9,758 nucleotides of DNA, from positions 1 through 9,758 of the forward strand of contig QGVE01000106.1 of assembly GCA_003242675.1 (NCBI GenBank), given 5' to 3'. Source of the stretch: Bacillota bacterium (GTDB taxonomy: Bacteria; Bacillota_E; Symbiobacteriia; Symbiobacteriales; Symbiobacteriaceae). A program made the translations under genes and the position numbers. Below are positions 1 through 8,411 of the stretch, piece by piece (within the stretch, counting starts at the first letter, position 1; every line of letters starts with the position of its first letter). Below the pieces are notes generated by a model, which worked only from the letters and a program-made list of their open reading frames with translations, ran no database searches and was not told where the DNA came from.

Positions 1-153
1 CGTGAGCCCTCCCCAGGCGCCCAGCCCGACCAGCACGGCCACCACGGCGAGCAGCCAGGCCCGCCGCACCCGCTGCCTGCGGCGCGCGGCGGCCCACTCT
101 GCGGGCGGCACCGTGGGGTCAAGGAGCGGGTCCCGACCGGCCAGCCACGCCAC
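1..153 (-). CDS. N-terminus of an unidentified membrane-anchored protein (partial, runs off the window)
   Basis: An open frame begins with GTG at 151-153 and continues in frame to base 1, giving 51 codons with no stop. A strong ribosome binding site (AGGAGG, seven bases before the GTG) supports the start. The first 23 residues look soluble and Pro/Ala-containing. Residues 24-31 are a basic patch (RRRQRVRR), followed from residue 32 by a hydrophobic stretch rich in Leu, Val, Ala and Gly that looks like a transmembrane helix. A basic patch before the helix suggests a cytoplasmic N-terminus and the remainder outside the cell. I see no promoter in the 81 bp between this start and the dnaJ stop, so it may be read through from the chaperone operon. 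In many Firmicutes this slot holds prmA, but that enzyme is soluble and does not begin this way. The family cannot be named from 51 residues. Confidence 0.62.
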   Translation of the reverse strand, partial: MAWLAGRDPLLDPTVPPAEWAAARRRQRVRRAWLLAVVAVLVGLGAWGGLT

Positions 154-194
154 GGTCGCACCTCCTCGCCCTTGCGCCCCGGCGCCAACACGTT

Positions 195-225
195 CGGGCC
201 TCCCCCGGTCTCAGGAGGAGGCCCG
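195..225 (-). terminator. Hairpin downstream of dnaJ, possible weak terminator
   Basis: A perfect 9-bp inverted repeat (195-203 CGGGCCTCC with 217-225 GGAGGCCCG) surrounds a 13-base loop, just after the dnaJ stop. On the minus strand the stem is followed by AACGTGTTGG rather than a run of T, so termination may be partial or factor-dependent. It could also act as a 3' stabiliser of the operon mRNA while letting some transcription reach the next gene. Confidence 0.45.
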
Positions 226-234
226 CCTCTGGAC

Positions 235-1395
235 TCAGCGGCCGCCGAGGGCGTCCTTCATCTTCTTCAGAAATCCCTTCTCCCTGTACTCGGACATGCC
301 GGAGACCTTCTCCCCCCGGAGGGCGGCCAGCTCCATCAGGAGCTCCCGCTCCCGCCCGGTGAGGCGCTCCGGCGTCTTCACGTTGATGATCACGTGCAGG
401 TCGCCCCGGCCGGAACCCCGGAGGTGCTTGGTCCCCTTGCCCTTGAGCCGGATCATGTCGCCCGGCTGCGTGCCCTCGGGGATCTTGATGACCTCGGGGC
501 CGTCCAGCGTCTCCACCTCGATCTCGGTACCCAGGGCGGCCTGGATGAACGAGATCTCGGTCTCCGTGTAAAGGTCGTCGCCCTCCCGCCGGAACCGCCG
601 GTCCGGCCGGACGCGCACGACGATGAACAGGTCCCCGGGCGGGCCGCCGCGCTCGCCGGCCTCGCCGTAGCCGGGCATGCGCAGGCGCGTGCCCGTCTCC
701 ACGCCGCCGGGCACCGTGACCTCCACCCGCTGGTACTTCTGCACGCGCCCCCGGCCCCGGCAGGTGGGGCAGGGCGACTCGATGATCTTGCCCTCGCCCC
801 GGCACCGGTCGCAGGTCATGACGTTGACGAACCGCCCGAAGACGGTCTGCTGCGTCATCTGGATCTGGCCGGTTCCGCCGCACTTCGGGCAGGTCACCGG
901 CTGGGTGCCGGGCCGCGCGCCGGAGCCGCGGCAGGTGTCGCACTCCTCGACGCGCGGCACCCGCAGCTCCTTGACGCAGCCGAAGGCCGCCTCTTTCAGC
1001 GTGATCTCCAGCTCGTATTCCAGATCGGCGCCCCGGACGGGCCCGCGGTGGCTCCGCTGCCGACCGGCGCTGCCGAAGAACATCTCGAAGATGTCGCCGA
1101 ATCCCCCGAAATCGCCGAAGCCGCCGAAGCCTTCGAAGGGGTTGCCGCCGGCTCCGCCCATCTGCTCGGCCGCGTGGCCGAACTGGTCATAGCGGGCCCG
1201 CTTTTCCGGGTCGGAGAGGACCTGATAGGCCTCGTTGATCTCCTTGAACTTCTCGGCCGCATCGGGGTCGTCCTTGTTGGCGTCCGGGTGGTACTTGCGG
1301 GCGAGTTCCCGAAAGGCCTTCTTGATCTCGGCCTGCGTGGCGTTGCGGGGAACGCCCAGGATCTCGTAATAGTCGCGCTTGGCCAGTCGGTCCAC
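235..1395 (-). CDS. dnaJ: Chaperone protein DnaJ (Hsp40)
   Basis: DnaJ is the co-chaperone that delivers unfolded proteins to DnaK and stimulates its ATPase in the cytoplasm. The 386-residue product has all domains of a class I (type A) DnaJ. Residues 5-70 are the J domain with the essential HPD at 36-38, and about 75-110 are a Gly/Phe-rich linker (repeated GGFG). Four CxxCxGxG zinc motifs follow, with cysteines at 152/155, 169/172, 195/198 and 209/212. The C-terminal substrate-binding and dimerisation region fills the rest. The length is normal for the family. The start is GTG at 1393-1395 with AAGGAG seven bases upstream. It is the last chaperone gene of the grpE-dnaK-dnaJ unit, 101 bp after dnaK, and the gap contains a strong hairpin that may lower DnaJ relative to DnaK. 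Confidence 0.98.
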   Translation of the reverse strand: MDRLAKRDYYEILGVPRNATQAEIKKAFRELARKYHPDANKDDPDAAEKFKEINEAYQVLSDPEKRARYDQFGHAAEQMGGAGGNPFEGFGGFGDFGGFGDIFEMFFGSAGRQRSHRGPVRGADLEYELEITLKEAAFGCVKELRVPRVEECDTCRGSGARPGTQPVTCPKCGGTGQIQMTQQTVFGRFVNVMTCDRCRGEGKIIESPCPTCRGRGRVQKYQRVEVTVPGGVETGTRLRMPGYGEAGERGGPPGDLFIVVRVRPDRRFRREGDDLYTETEISFIQAALGTEIEVETLDGPEVIKIPEGTQPGDMIRLKGKGTKHLRGSGRGDLHVIINVKTPERLTGRERELLMELAALRGEKVSGMSEYREKGFLKKMKDALGGR

Positions 1396-1446
1396 CCCCC
1401 CTGCTCCTTAGAAATTATCATCTGGCCCGCTCCAGAGCAAGTGACA

Positions 1447-1475
1447 GGAGGGGGGCTGTCAAGCGGCCCCCCTCC
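1447..1475 (-). promoter_or_regulatory. Intercistronic hairpin between dnaK and dnaJ
   Basis: A perfect 10-bp inverted repeat (1447-1456 GGAGGGGGGC with 1466-1475 GCCCCCCTCC) encloses a 9-base loop. It lies about 20 bp past the dnaK stop and about 50 bp before the dnaJ start. On the minus strand it is followed by TGTCACTTGC, with no T run, so it is a poor intrinsic terminator. It is more likely an attenuator, an mRNA processing site, or a 3' stabiliser that keeps dnaK message more abundant than dnaJ message. The loop plus stem reads TTGACA on the minus strand, but no -10 box follows at a proper distance. Confidence 0.6.
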
Positions 1476-1496
1476 CGGAGACGCATCCCGCCAGAC

Positions 1497-3332
<1,836 letters not shown>

Positions 3333-3352
3333 TTACGAAAAAGCCTCCTCAC

Positions 3353-4078
3353 CTACTGGTCTGCCCGCTGACTCCGGGTGTTCACCTTCACCATGCTCGC
3401 CCTGATGACGCGGTCGCCCAGCATGTACCCCTTCTGGAACTCTTCCAGCACGATGCCGTCTTCCTTGTCGGGGTCTTCCCCGGTCGCCACCGCTTCATGC
3501 AGGTGCGGGTCGAAGGGCTTGCCGACAGCCTCGATGGGCTGGAGCCCCTCCTTGGCCAGGATCTCGCGGAACGACCGCGCCGTCAGCTCCACGCCCTGGC
3601 GCAGCCGTTCGTCGCCAGGGTTGGGCGGCGTGGCCAGGGCTCGCTCCAGGTTGTCCAGCACGGGCAGGAGGTTGATGATGAGCCGCTGCGTGCCGTAGCG
3701 CGCGATCTCCTCCTTTTCCCGCTGCGCACGGCGCCGGTAGTTTTCGAAGTCGGCCTGGAGCCGGATCAGGCGGTCCATGAGCTCAGCCACCGGGTCGGGC
3801 TCAGCCTCTCCCGAAGGCTCCGCGGCCTCCTTCGCTTCCGGCTGCTCCGCAGGCTCCGCCTCCGGCGCAGGGGCGGATTCCGCACCCGCCTCCGCCTTCG
3901 GCCCTTCCGCCCGGGCCTCGGAGGTCACCTCCGGTCCAGCCGCGCCGCCTGCCCCGGCGCTCTCCCCGCCGGCCCCTGCCGCGGGAGCGGCCGGCTCCGC
4001 CGGCGCCTCCTCAGCCGCGTCGGTCCGCTGCTGCGGTGGGTCCTCTGCCTGAGGGGTCTTTCTCATCTCTTCCGCCAC
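3353..4078 (-). CDS. grpE: Nucleotide exchange factor GrpE with a long acidic N-terminal tail
   Basis: GrpE is a dimeric cytoplasmic factor that releases ADP from DnaK and acts as a thermosensor. The conserved core starts near residue 95. It has a long helix (about 96-150, including [12 protein letters not shown]), the FDPHLHEAV motif at 189-197 and [16 protein letters not shown] at 217-232, which form the DnaK-contacting beta domain. The 241-residue length exceeds the usual roughly 180-200 because residues 11-95 are a low-complexity tail made almost only of Ala, Glu, Pro, Gly and Ser. The chosen start is GTG at 4076-4078, supported by an AGAGGTGA ribosome binding site about nine bases upstream; an in-frame ATG at residue 5 is a weaker alternative. 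It is the first gene of the grpE-dnaK-dnaJ operon, directly below a sigma-A-like promoter and a perfect CIRCE operator. Confidence 0.98.
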   Translation of the reverse strand: MAEEMRKTPQAEDPPQQRTDAAEEAPAEPAAPAAGAGGESAGAGGAAGPEVTSEARAEGPKAEAGAESAPAPEAEPAEQPEAKEAAEPSGEAEPDPVAELMDRLIRLQADFENYRRRAQREKEEIARYGTQRLIINLLPVLDNLERALATPPNPGDERLRQGVELTARSFREILAKEGLQPIEAVGKPFDPHLHEAVATGEDPDKEDGIVLEEFQKGYMLGDRVIRASMVKVNTRSQRADQ

Positions 4079-4104
4079 TGCTGCCGGTCACCTCTTCTCT
4101 CTTG

Positions 4105-4131
4105 TTAGCACTCTCAGTGTCTGAGTGCTAA
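4105..4131 (-). promoter_or_regulatory. CIRCE operator for HrcA, upstream of grpE (perfect)
   Basis: TTAGCACTC (4105-4113), a 9-base spacer, then GAGTGCTAA (4123-4131). This matches the established CIRCE consensus TTAGCACTC-N9-GAGTGCTAA with no mismatch. It begins about eight bases after the predicted transcription start and lies in the grpE 5' leader, so bound HrcA should block initiation or early elongation of grpE-dnaK-dnaJ. Confidence 0.97.
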
Positions 4132-4145
4132 CGCATCCACAAATG

Positions 4146-4174
4146 AACATAGCACCCGGTTCTACCCATGTCAA
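4146..4174 (-). promoter_or_regulatory. Sigma-A-like promoter for grpE-dnaK-dnaJ
   Basis: On the minus strand a perfect -35 TTGACA (4169-4174) is followed after exactly 17 bases by -10 TATGTT (4146-4151), preceded by TGC, which makes an extended -10. The predicted start near 4139 places the CIRCE element immediately downstream. The position between the hrcA stop and grpE shows that the chaperone genes have their own promoter. Confidence 0.85.
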
Positions 4175-4193
4175 GCCCTGAGCCGGGACGCGC

Positions 4194-4222
4194 AAAGGCC
4201 CGGGGCGGCTCTCGCCCGGGCC
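4194..4222 (-). terminator. Hairpin after hrcA, probable terminator
   Basis: GGCCCGGG (4197-4204) pairs with CCCGGGCC (4215-4222); two more pairs form if base 4205 is bulged, leaving a 5-base loop. On the minus strand it lies nine bases past the hrcA stop and is followed by TTTGCG, a short T tract. Termination is probably partial, so some hrcA transcripts may continue into grpE. The stem ends about 20 bp upstream of the grpE -35 box. Confidence 0.55.
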
Positions 4223-4230
4223 GGGTGTAT

Positions 4231-5265
4231 CTAGAGCGGCCGGTTCACTTCGCTGAGATGGGCCACGACCGCGTTGAGGATCGACACGACCTTGGGGTAC
4301 TCCATCCGCTTCGGGCCGATGACGCCCAGCTTGCCGATGACCCTGTCCCCCACCCGGTAGGTCGCCGTCACGACCGAGCACTCGGCCAGATCCCGCACGC
4401 GGATCTCCTCGCCGATCTGGATCTCGATCCCCTCGGTGAGCCGGTCCAGGCCGAGCACCGAGGCCACCGCCTCCTCCTGCTCCAGGAAGGAGAGGACGCT
4501 GCGCAGCTTCCCCACATCGCGGAACTCGGGCTGGTCCAGCATGTTGGACGTCCCGCCGAAGTAGAGCCGGTGCCGCTCGCCGGGTTCCAGCTTCTCCTCC
4601 AGGAAGTAGAGCGCCTGCTCCAGCAGCGTGCCGTAGCGGGAGAGCTCCCGCTGCAGGCTCTGCAAAGCCGTGCGGGAGAGCGTCTCCACCCGCTGGCCGC
4701 GCAGATGCTCGTTCAGGAGCTCCGCCACCTGCTGCAGCTCCAGCATCGTGACCTCGAGGGGAAGCTCCACCACCTGGTTCTCCACCAGGCCGCTGTCGGT
4801 GATGTAGATGAACAGCGCCCGGTCCTCGCTCAGGGGCACGATGCGGATCTCCTTGAACACGGCCTTCTCGAACTGCGGGCCCGAGATGACGGCCGTGAGG
4901 TGGGTGGTCTCCGAGAGCAGCCGCACCGTCTCCCGCACCAGCGTGTCGAACTCGCGGATCTTGCGCCTGAACGTGGTGCGGATGCGCTCCTGCTCTTCGG
5001 GGGCGATGGGCCGCTCCGGCATCAGGCAGTCGACGTAGTAGCGGTAGCCCCGATCCGAGGGAATACGGCCGGCCGACGTGTGCGGCTGTTCCAGGTAGCC
5101 GAGTTCCTCGAGATCCGACATCTCGTTGCGGATCGTGGCCGGGCTGACCCCCAGGTTGTACTTGCGGGCGATCGTCCTTGAACCGACCGGCTCCGCGGTG
5201 GCGACGTAGTCCTCGATGATCGCCTGCAGAACCTTGTTCTTGCGGTCATCAATCAGGGGATTCAC
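4231..5265 (-). CDS. hrcA: Heat-inducible transcription repressor HrcA
   Basis: HrcA is the dimeric repressor that binds CIRCE elements and shuts off heat-shock chaperone genes; its folding state is normally sensed through the GroEL system. The 344-residue length is typical. Residues 1-75 form the winged helix DNA-binding domain, with the helix-turn-helix around EPVGSRTIARKYNLGVSP (25-42) and the conserved TSAGRIPSDRGYRYYV at 63-78. The middle is the GAF-like and inserted dimerisation region, and the C-terminus carries the conserved LGVIGPKRMEYPKVV stretch (about 313-327). The start is GTG at 5263-5265, with a near-perfect GGAGGTGA ribosome binding site six bases upstream. The gene has its own promoter and a CIRCE operator with one mismatch, so it represses itself. 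It lies directly upstream of grpE but is separated from it by a hairpin and a second promoter. Confidence 0.98.
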   Translation of the reverse strand: MNPLIDDRKNKVLQAIIEDYVATAEPVGSRTIARKYNLGVSPATIRNEMSDLEELGYLEQPHTSAGRIPSDRGYRYYVDCLMPERPIAPEEQERIRTTFRRKIREFDTLVRETVRLLSETTHLTAVISGPQFEKAVFKEIRIVPLSEDRALFIYITDSGLVENQVVELPLEVTMLELQQVAELLNEHLRGQRVETLSRTALQSLQRELSRYGTLLEQALYFLEEKLEPGERHRLYFGGTSNMLDQPEFRDVGKLRSVLSFLEQEEAVASVLGLDRLTEGIEIQIGEEIRVRDLAECSVVTATYRVGDRVIGKLGVIGPKRMEYPKVVSILNAVVAHLSEVNRPL

Positions 5266-5320
5266 GGGGCGTCACCTCCGCAGGACCCCGGAACCACTGA
5301 CCACACGGGCGTTGCCACCG

Positions 5321-5347
5321 TTAGCAATCAACGCCAGAGAGTGCTAA
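5321..5347 (-). promoter_or_regulatory. CIRCE operator for HrcA, upstream of hrcA (one mismatch)
   Basis: TTAGCAATC (5321-5329), a 9-base spacer, then GAGTGCTAA (5339-5347). One base of the left arm differs from the consensus TTAGCACTC, breaking one symmetric pair of the 9-bp arms. It sits just downstream of the predicted hrcA transcription start, consistent with autoregulation. The copy upstream of grpE is perfect, so HrcA may bind this one more weakly. Confidence 0.95.
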
Positions 5348-5361
5348 TCTGCTCAGCATGA

Positions 5362-5390
5362 AAAATAGCATCAAACGTTCGGGGCGTCAA
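5362..5390 (-). promoter_or_regulatory. Sigma-A-like promoter for hrcA
   Basis: On the minus strand TTGACG (5385-5390) and TATTTT (5362-5367) are separated by 17 bases, with TGC before the -10 (extended -10). The predicted start is near 5355, directly before the CIRCE element. The layout is almost a copy of the grpE promoter, including spacer length and CIRCE distance. Confidence 0.82.
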
Positions 5391-5421
5391 GGGGACCGGG
5401 TCCCGCGAGGCTCAGGCCAGG

Positions 5422-5454
5422 AAAAAGAGCCGGCCGCTTCCCGGCGCCGGCTCT
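5422..5454 (-). terminator. Rho-independent terminator of guaA
   Basis: AGAGCCGGC (5426-5434) pairs perfectly with GCCGGCTCT (5446-5454) around an 11-base loop. On the minus strand the stem runs into TTTTT followed by CC, a classic intrinsic terminator 14 bases past the guaA stop. It separates the purine operon from the hrcA promoter, whose -35 box is about 30 bp further on. Confidence 0.92.
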
Positions 5455-5467
5455 CGTGTGCGCTTTC

Positions 5468-7009
5468 TCACTCCCACTCGATCGTCCCCGGCGGCTTCGC
5501 GGTGACGTCGTACACCACGCGATTGACGTGGGGCACCTCGTTCACGATGCGGGTGGCGATGCGCTCCAGCACGTCCCAGGGGAACCGGTAGAAATCGGCC
5601 GTCATCGCGTCTTCGGAGGTCACCGCCCGGAGAACGATGGGATAGCCGTACGTCCGTTCGTCGCCCTTCACCCCGACACTGCGGACGTCCGGCAGCACGG
5701 CGAAGGCCTGCCACAGCTCGTCGTACAGGCCCGCCCGGCGGACCTCCTCGACGAAGATGCGGTCGGCCTCCCGGAGGATCTCCAGCTTCTCCGGCGTGAC
5801 CTCTCCCAGCACCCGGACGGCCAGCCCCGGCCCGGGAAACGGGTGGCGGCCGACGATCTCCTCGGGCACGCCCAACGCGCGCCCGACGGCGCGCACCTCG
5901 TCCTTGAACAGCTGCCGGAAGGGCTCGATCAGCTGGAACTGCATGTCCTCCGGCAGCCCGCCCACGTTGTGGTGCGACTTGATCACCCGGGCGGTCTCGG
6001 TCCCGGACTCGATCACGTCCGGGTACACGGTCCCCTGCACCAGGAAGTCGACCCGCCCCAGCTTGCGGGCCTCGTCCTCGAAGACGCGGATGAACTCGGC
6101 GCCGATGATCTTCCGCTTCTGCTCCGGATCGGTGACGCCCTTCAGCTTGCTGAGGAACCGCTCGGCGGCATCCACATGGACCAGCGGGATGCGGAAGTGG
6201 TCGCGGAACGTGCGCACCACCTGCTCGGGCTCGCCCTTGCGCATGAGGCCGTGGTCGACGAAGATGCAGGTGAGCTGGTCGCCGACGGCCTTGTGCACGA
6301 GCACCGCCGCCACCGAGGAGTCGACGCCGCCCGACAGGGCGCACAGCACCCGCCCGTCGCCCACGCGCCGGCGGATCGCCTCCACCTGCTGGGCGATGAA
6401 GGACTCGGCGGTCCAGTCCCCCTTGCACCCCGCAATATTAAAGAGGAAGTTTCGGATGATCTGCCGGCCCTGGGGGGTGTGCGCCACCTCCGGGTGGAAC
6501 TGCACGCCGTAGAGGCGCCGGGCGTCGTCGCCCATCACGGCCACCGGCGCGTTCTCGGTGGCGCCGAGCACCCGGAAGCCGGGCGGCACCTTCGTCACGG
6601 AGTCGGCATGGCTCATCCAGACGATGCTCTCCCGCTCCAGCCCGGTGAGCAGCGGGTGCTCCCCGTCCGCCAGGCGCAGCGTGGCCCTGCCGTACTCGCC
6701 CCGCTCGCCTCGCCGCACCTCGCCGCCCAGCTGCGCCGCCATGAGCTGCATCCCGTAGCAGATGCCGAGGATCGGGATGCCGAGTTCGTAGACGGCCGGG
6801 TCGATGGCGGGCGCGCCGGCCTCCTGAACCGAGGCCGGGCCGCCGGAGAAGATGATCCCCTTCACCCCTGCATCCCGGTAGCGCTGAGCCGGGGCCTTGG
6901 CCGGCCAGATCTCGCAGTACACGTGCGCCTCCCGCACGCGGCGCGCGATGAGGTGGCTGTACTGCCCGCCGAAATCCACAACCACGATCAGGTCGCTGGG
7001 GTGCGTCAT
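5468..7009 (-). CDS. guaA: GMP synthase (glutamine-hydrolysing)
   Basis: GuaA makes GMP from XMP, ATP and glutamine, the last step of guanine nucleotide synthesis in the cytoplasm. The 513-residue product is full length. The N-terminal class I glutamine amidotransferase domain (about 7-195) has the nucleophile Cys84 in GICYGMQ and the catalytic His172 and Glu174 in FHPE. The ATP pyrophosphatase domain follows, with the P-loop SGGVDSS at 226-232. The C-terminal dimerisation domain ends in the family-typical KPPGTIEWE. The ATG at 7007-7009 has GGAAGGAG about seven bases upstream. The gene follows hpt by 26 bp with no promoter visible between them and ends at a strong terminator, so hpt-guaA is a two-gene operon. 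I see no truncation or missing catalytic residue. Confidence 0.99.
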   Translation of the reverse strand: MTHPSDLIVVVDFGGQYSHLIARRVREAHVYCEIWPAKAPAQRYRDAGVKGIIFSGGPASVQEAGAPAIDPAVYELGIPILGICYGMQLMAAQLGGEVRRGERGEYGRATLRLADGEHPLLTGLERESIVWMSHADSVTKVPPGFRVLGATENAPVAVMGDDARRLYGVQFHPEVAHTPQGRQIIRNFLFNIAGCKGDWTAESFIAQQVEAIRRRVGDGRVLCALSGGVDSSVAAVLVHKAVGDQLTCIFVDHGLMRKGEPEQVVRTFRDHFRIPLVHVDAAERFLSKLKGVTDPEQKRKIIGAEFIRVFEDEARKLGRVDFLVQGTVYPDVIESGTETARVIKSHHNVGGLPEDMQFQLIEPFRQLFKDEVRAVGRALGVPEEIVGRHPFPGPGLAVRVLGEVTPEKLEILREADRIFVEEVRRAGLYDELWQAFAVLPDVRSVGVKGDERTYGYPIVLRAVTSEDAMTADFYRFPWDVLERIATRIVNEVPHVNRVVYDVTAKPPGTIEWE

Positions 7010-7035
7010 GCCGCTTCTCCTTCCGCCGTGCTGCC

Positions 7036-7575
7036 TTACGATTTATAGATCTCCGGTTTGAGAACGCAGATGTCCCGCAGATTCCGGTACTTCTCGGCGT
7101 AGTCCAGCCCCATGCCCACCACGAAGAAGTCCGGCACCTCGAAGCCCCGGTAGTCGATGGTCACGTCGACCTTGCGCCGGGACGGCTTGTCCAGCAGCGC
7201 GGCGACGCTGAGCGATGCCGGCCCGCGCTGCGACAGGTACTCCTTGAGGAACTTGATCGTCAGCCCCGTGTCAACGATGTCCTCGACGATGAGCACGTGG
7301 CGCCCTTCCAGGGTGTAATCGAGGTCCAGGAGCACCCGGTGGACTCCGGTGGACTTGGTCGCCGCGCCGTACGAGGTGATGCGCATGAAGTCCAGCTCCG
7401 CGGGGATGGAGATGGCCCGGAACAGGTCGGCACAGAAGAGCGCCGCTCCCTTCAGGATGCCGACCACGACCAGATCCTTTCCCCGGAAGTCCTCGGAGAT
7501 CTGCGCCCCCAGTTCCTGGATCCTAGCCTTAATCTGCTCCTCCGTAATCAAGACCCGTTCGATATCGTCGTGCAC
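7036..7575 (-). CDS. hpt: Hypoxanthine phosphoribosyltransferase
   Basis: This enzyme salvages hypoxanthine and guanine with PRPP to give IMP and GMP. The 179-residue product has the type I PRTase fold: the LKGA loop at 41-44, the flexible loop region SYG at 68-70, and the diagnostic PRPP-binding motif [13 protein letters not shown] at 94-106 with the acidic pair Glu98-Asp99. The C-terminal part includes DKPSRRKV and [20 protein letters not shown], characteristic of bacterial HPRT. The start is GTG at 7573-7575 with AGGAG about nine bases upstream. It is the first gene of the operon with guaA, linking salvage and synthesis of GMP. The 5' leader is only about 40 bases, too short for a guanine riboswitch, and none is visible. 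In many Bacilli hpt lies next to tilS and ftsH instead. Confidence 0.97.
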   Translation of the reverse strand: MHDDIERVLITEEQIKARIQELGAQISEDFRGKDLVVVGILKGAALFCADLFRAISIPAELDFMRITSYGAATKSTGVHRVLLDLDYTLEGRHVLIVEDIVDTGLTIKFLKEYLSQRGPASLSVAALLDKPSRRKVDVTIDYRGFEVPDFFVVGMGLDYAEKYRNLRDICVLKPEIYKS

Positions 7576-7619
7576 CGTCGCGGTCTCCTCTCCTACCCTG
7601 GGTGTCTGGTTTTGGCAAC

Positions 7620-7648
7620 AGTCTACCCATCCTGAAAGACAGCGTCAA
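7620..7648 (-). promoter_or_regulatory. Sigma-A-like promoter for hpt-guaA
   Basis: On the minus strand TTGACG (7643-7648) lies 17 bases before TAGACT (7620-7625). The predicted start is near 7613, about 40 bases before the hpt GTG. The -35 box is about 10 bases downstream of the T run of the preceding terminator, so this is a very compact junction. Confidence 0.75.
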
Positions 7649-7656
7649 GGTCGCAG

Positions 7657-7687
7657 AAAAAGGGTTCGCCGCATGCGGCGGCGAACC
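7657..7687 (-). terminator. Rho-independent terminator of the yyaC-family gene
   Basis: GGTTCGCCGC (7663-7672) pairs perfectly with GCGGCGAACC (7678-7687) around a 5-base loop. On the minus strand it is followed by CTTTTTCTG, a clear T tract. It lies about 25 bp past the stop at 7712, so the yyaC-family gene and hpt are separate transcription units. Confidence 0.92.
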
Positions 7688-7711
7688 TTCGCAGAATCAT
7701 GGGTTCCGCCC

Positions 7712-8329
7712 TCAGGCCAGCCCCCTCCGGGCGGCGGGGGTCTCGTGGAACAGCGAACCGGACTCGAACGCCTCCCAGAACGCGAGCAGGCCGTCTGCGA
7801 TGACCTCCGCCATGCCCACGGTCCGGTCGAGGTCGGTGAACCAGATCATGAACGGGAAGTTGGCCACGCCGCCCATGATGTGCAGGTGGCCCACCGCCGG
7901 CAGGGCCTTGCCCATCGCGGCGCCGGGCCGGAGCGGCCCCCGGTTGAGGGTGATGTGCCCCGGCCGGCCCACCGCGGCGTCCACGGCGATGATGAAGGGC
8001 AGCCGCTCGCGCCGGAGCGCGCGGCTCTGCGCCTCGCCGAGCCGCTCGCGCAGGTTGGCCGCGTGCACCGGGTCGGCGAGGTCGCCCACGTGCTCCCCGC
8101 GGAAGCCCTTCCGCTTCAGGAACCAGCCGATGAACGGCCCCAGCGCGTCCCCCGTGGAGCTCGTGGCCCCCACCAGGAAGAAGACCGGCAGGTGCCGCTC
8201 GGGTTGCGGGAGCGCCCGGAACTGCCTGGCCAGGGCCGACGCCAGCCGGTGCGGCGCCGCCGGCTCCTCGAAGTGCACATCCAACAGCGGCGGCCCCCCT
8301 GCCGCCGTTCCGGGTACATCGCAGGTCAC
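7712..8329 (-). CDS. yyaC: YyaC-family sporulation protein (DUF1256, putative spore protease)
   Basis: This matches the YyaC/DUF1256 family, found in spore-forming Firmicutes and related in fold to hydrogenase maturation proteases and the spore protease GPR; its exact substrate is not firmly known. The 205-residue product has the family motifs in order: ATSSTGDALGP at 55-65, DLADPVHAANL at 83-93, a hydrophobic strand ending in Asp (IIAVDAAVG, 113-121), and GPLRPGAAMGKALPAVGHLHI at 131-151. The first 45 residues and the last 20 are poorly conserved-looking extensions. The GTG start at 8327-8329 has GGGAGG about nine bases upstream. No signal peptide or membrane helix is seen. It is monocistronic, with its own promoter and terminator. 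The promoter looks like a sigma-A type, whereas B. subtilis yyaC is reported as a forespore gene. The family assignment is firm; the molecular function is inferred. Confidence 0.9.
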   Translation of the reverse strand: MTCDVPGTAAGGPPLLDVHFEEPAAPHRLASALARQFRALPQPERHLPVFFLVGATSSTGDALGPFIGWFLKRKGFRGEHVGDLADPVHAANLRERLGEAQSRALRRERLPFIIAVDAAVGRPGHITLNRGPLRPGAAMGKALPAVGHLHIMGGVANFPFMIWFTDLDRTVGMAEVIADGLLAFWEAFESGSLFHETPAARRGLA

Positions 8330-8361
8330 CGGCCCGTCCCTCCCTGTTTTTGCTATTTCAT

Positions 8362-8390
8362 ACTGTACCAGCCACTCCCTTTCATGTCAA
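8362..8390 (-). promoter_or_regulatory. Sigma-A-like promoter for the yyaC-family gene
   Basis: On the minus strand a perfect TTGACA (8385-8390) is followed after 17 bases by TACAGT (8362-8367), preceded by TGG (extended -10). The predicted start is near 8355. It lies in the 82-bp divergent region shared with the exporter gene. I do not see a convincing plus-strand promoter there. Confidence 0.72.
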
Positions 8391-8411
8391 TCGCTGGATA
8401 GGTGATCGTGG

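Noticed and set aside
1385..1466. A possible internal promoter for dnaJ using TTGACA in the hairpin (minus strand) and GATAAT near 1418-1424
   Set aside because: The two boxes are about 36 bases apart, far from the required 16-18, and no alternative -10 occurs at the right distance.
5456..7048. A 530-codon open frame on the plus strand opposite guaA
   Set aside because: The minus strand here encodes full-length GMP synthase with all catalytic residues. The opposite frame is low-complexity (rich in His, Asp, Leu, Arg), as expected from very GC-rich DNA, and has no family motif.
7576..7620. A purine riboswitch in the hpt leader
   Set aside because: The leader is only about 40 bases by the predicted start and shows no three-helix junction or terminator/antiterminator pair.
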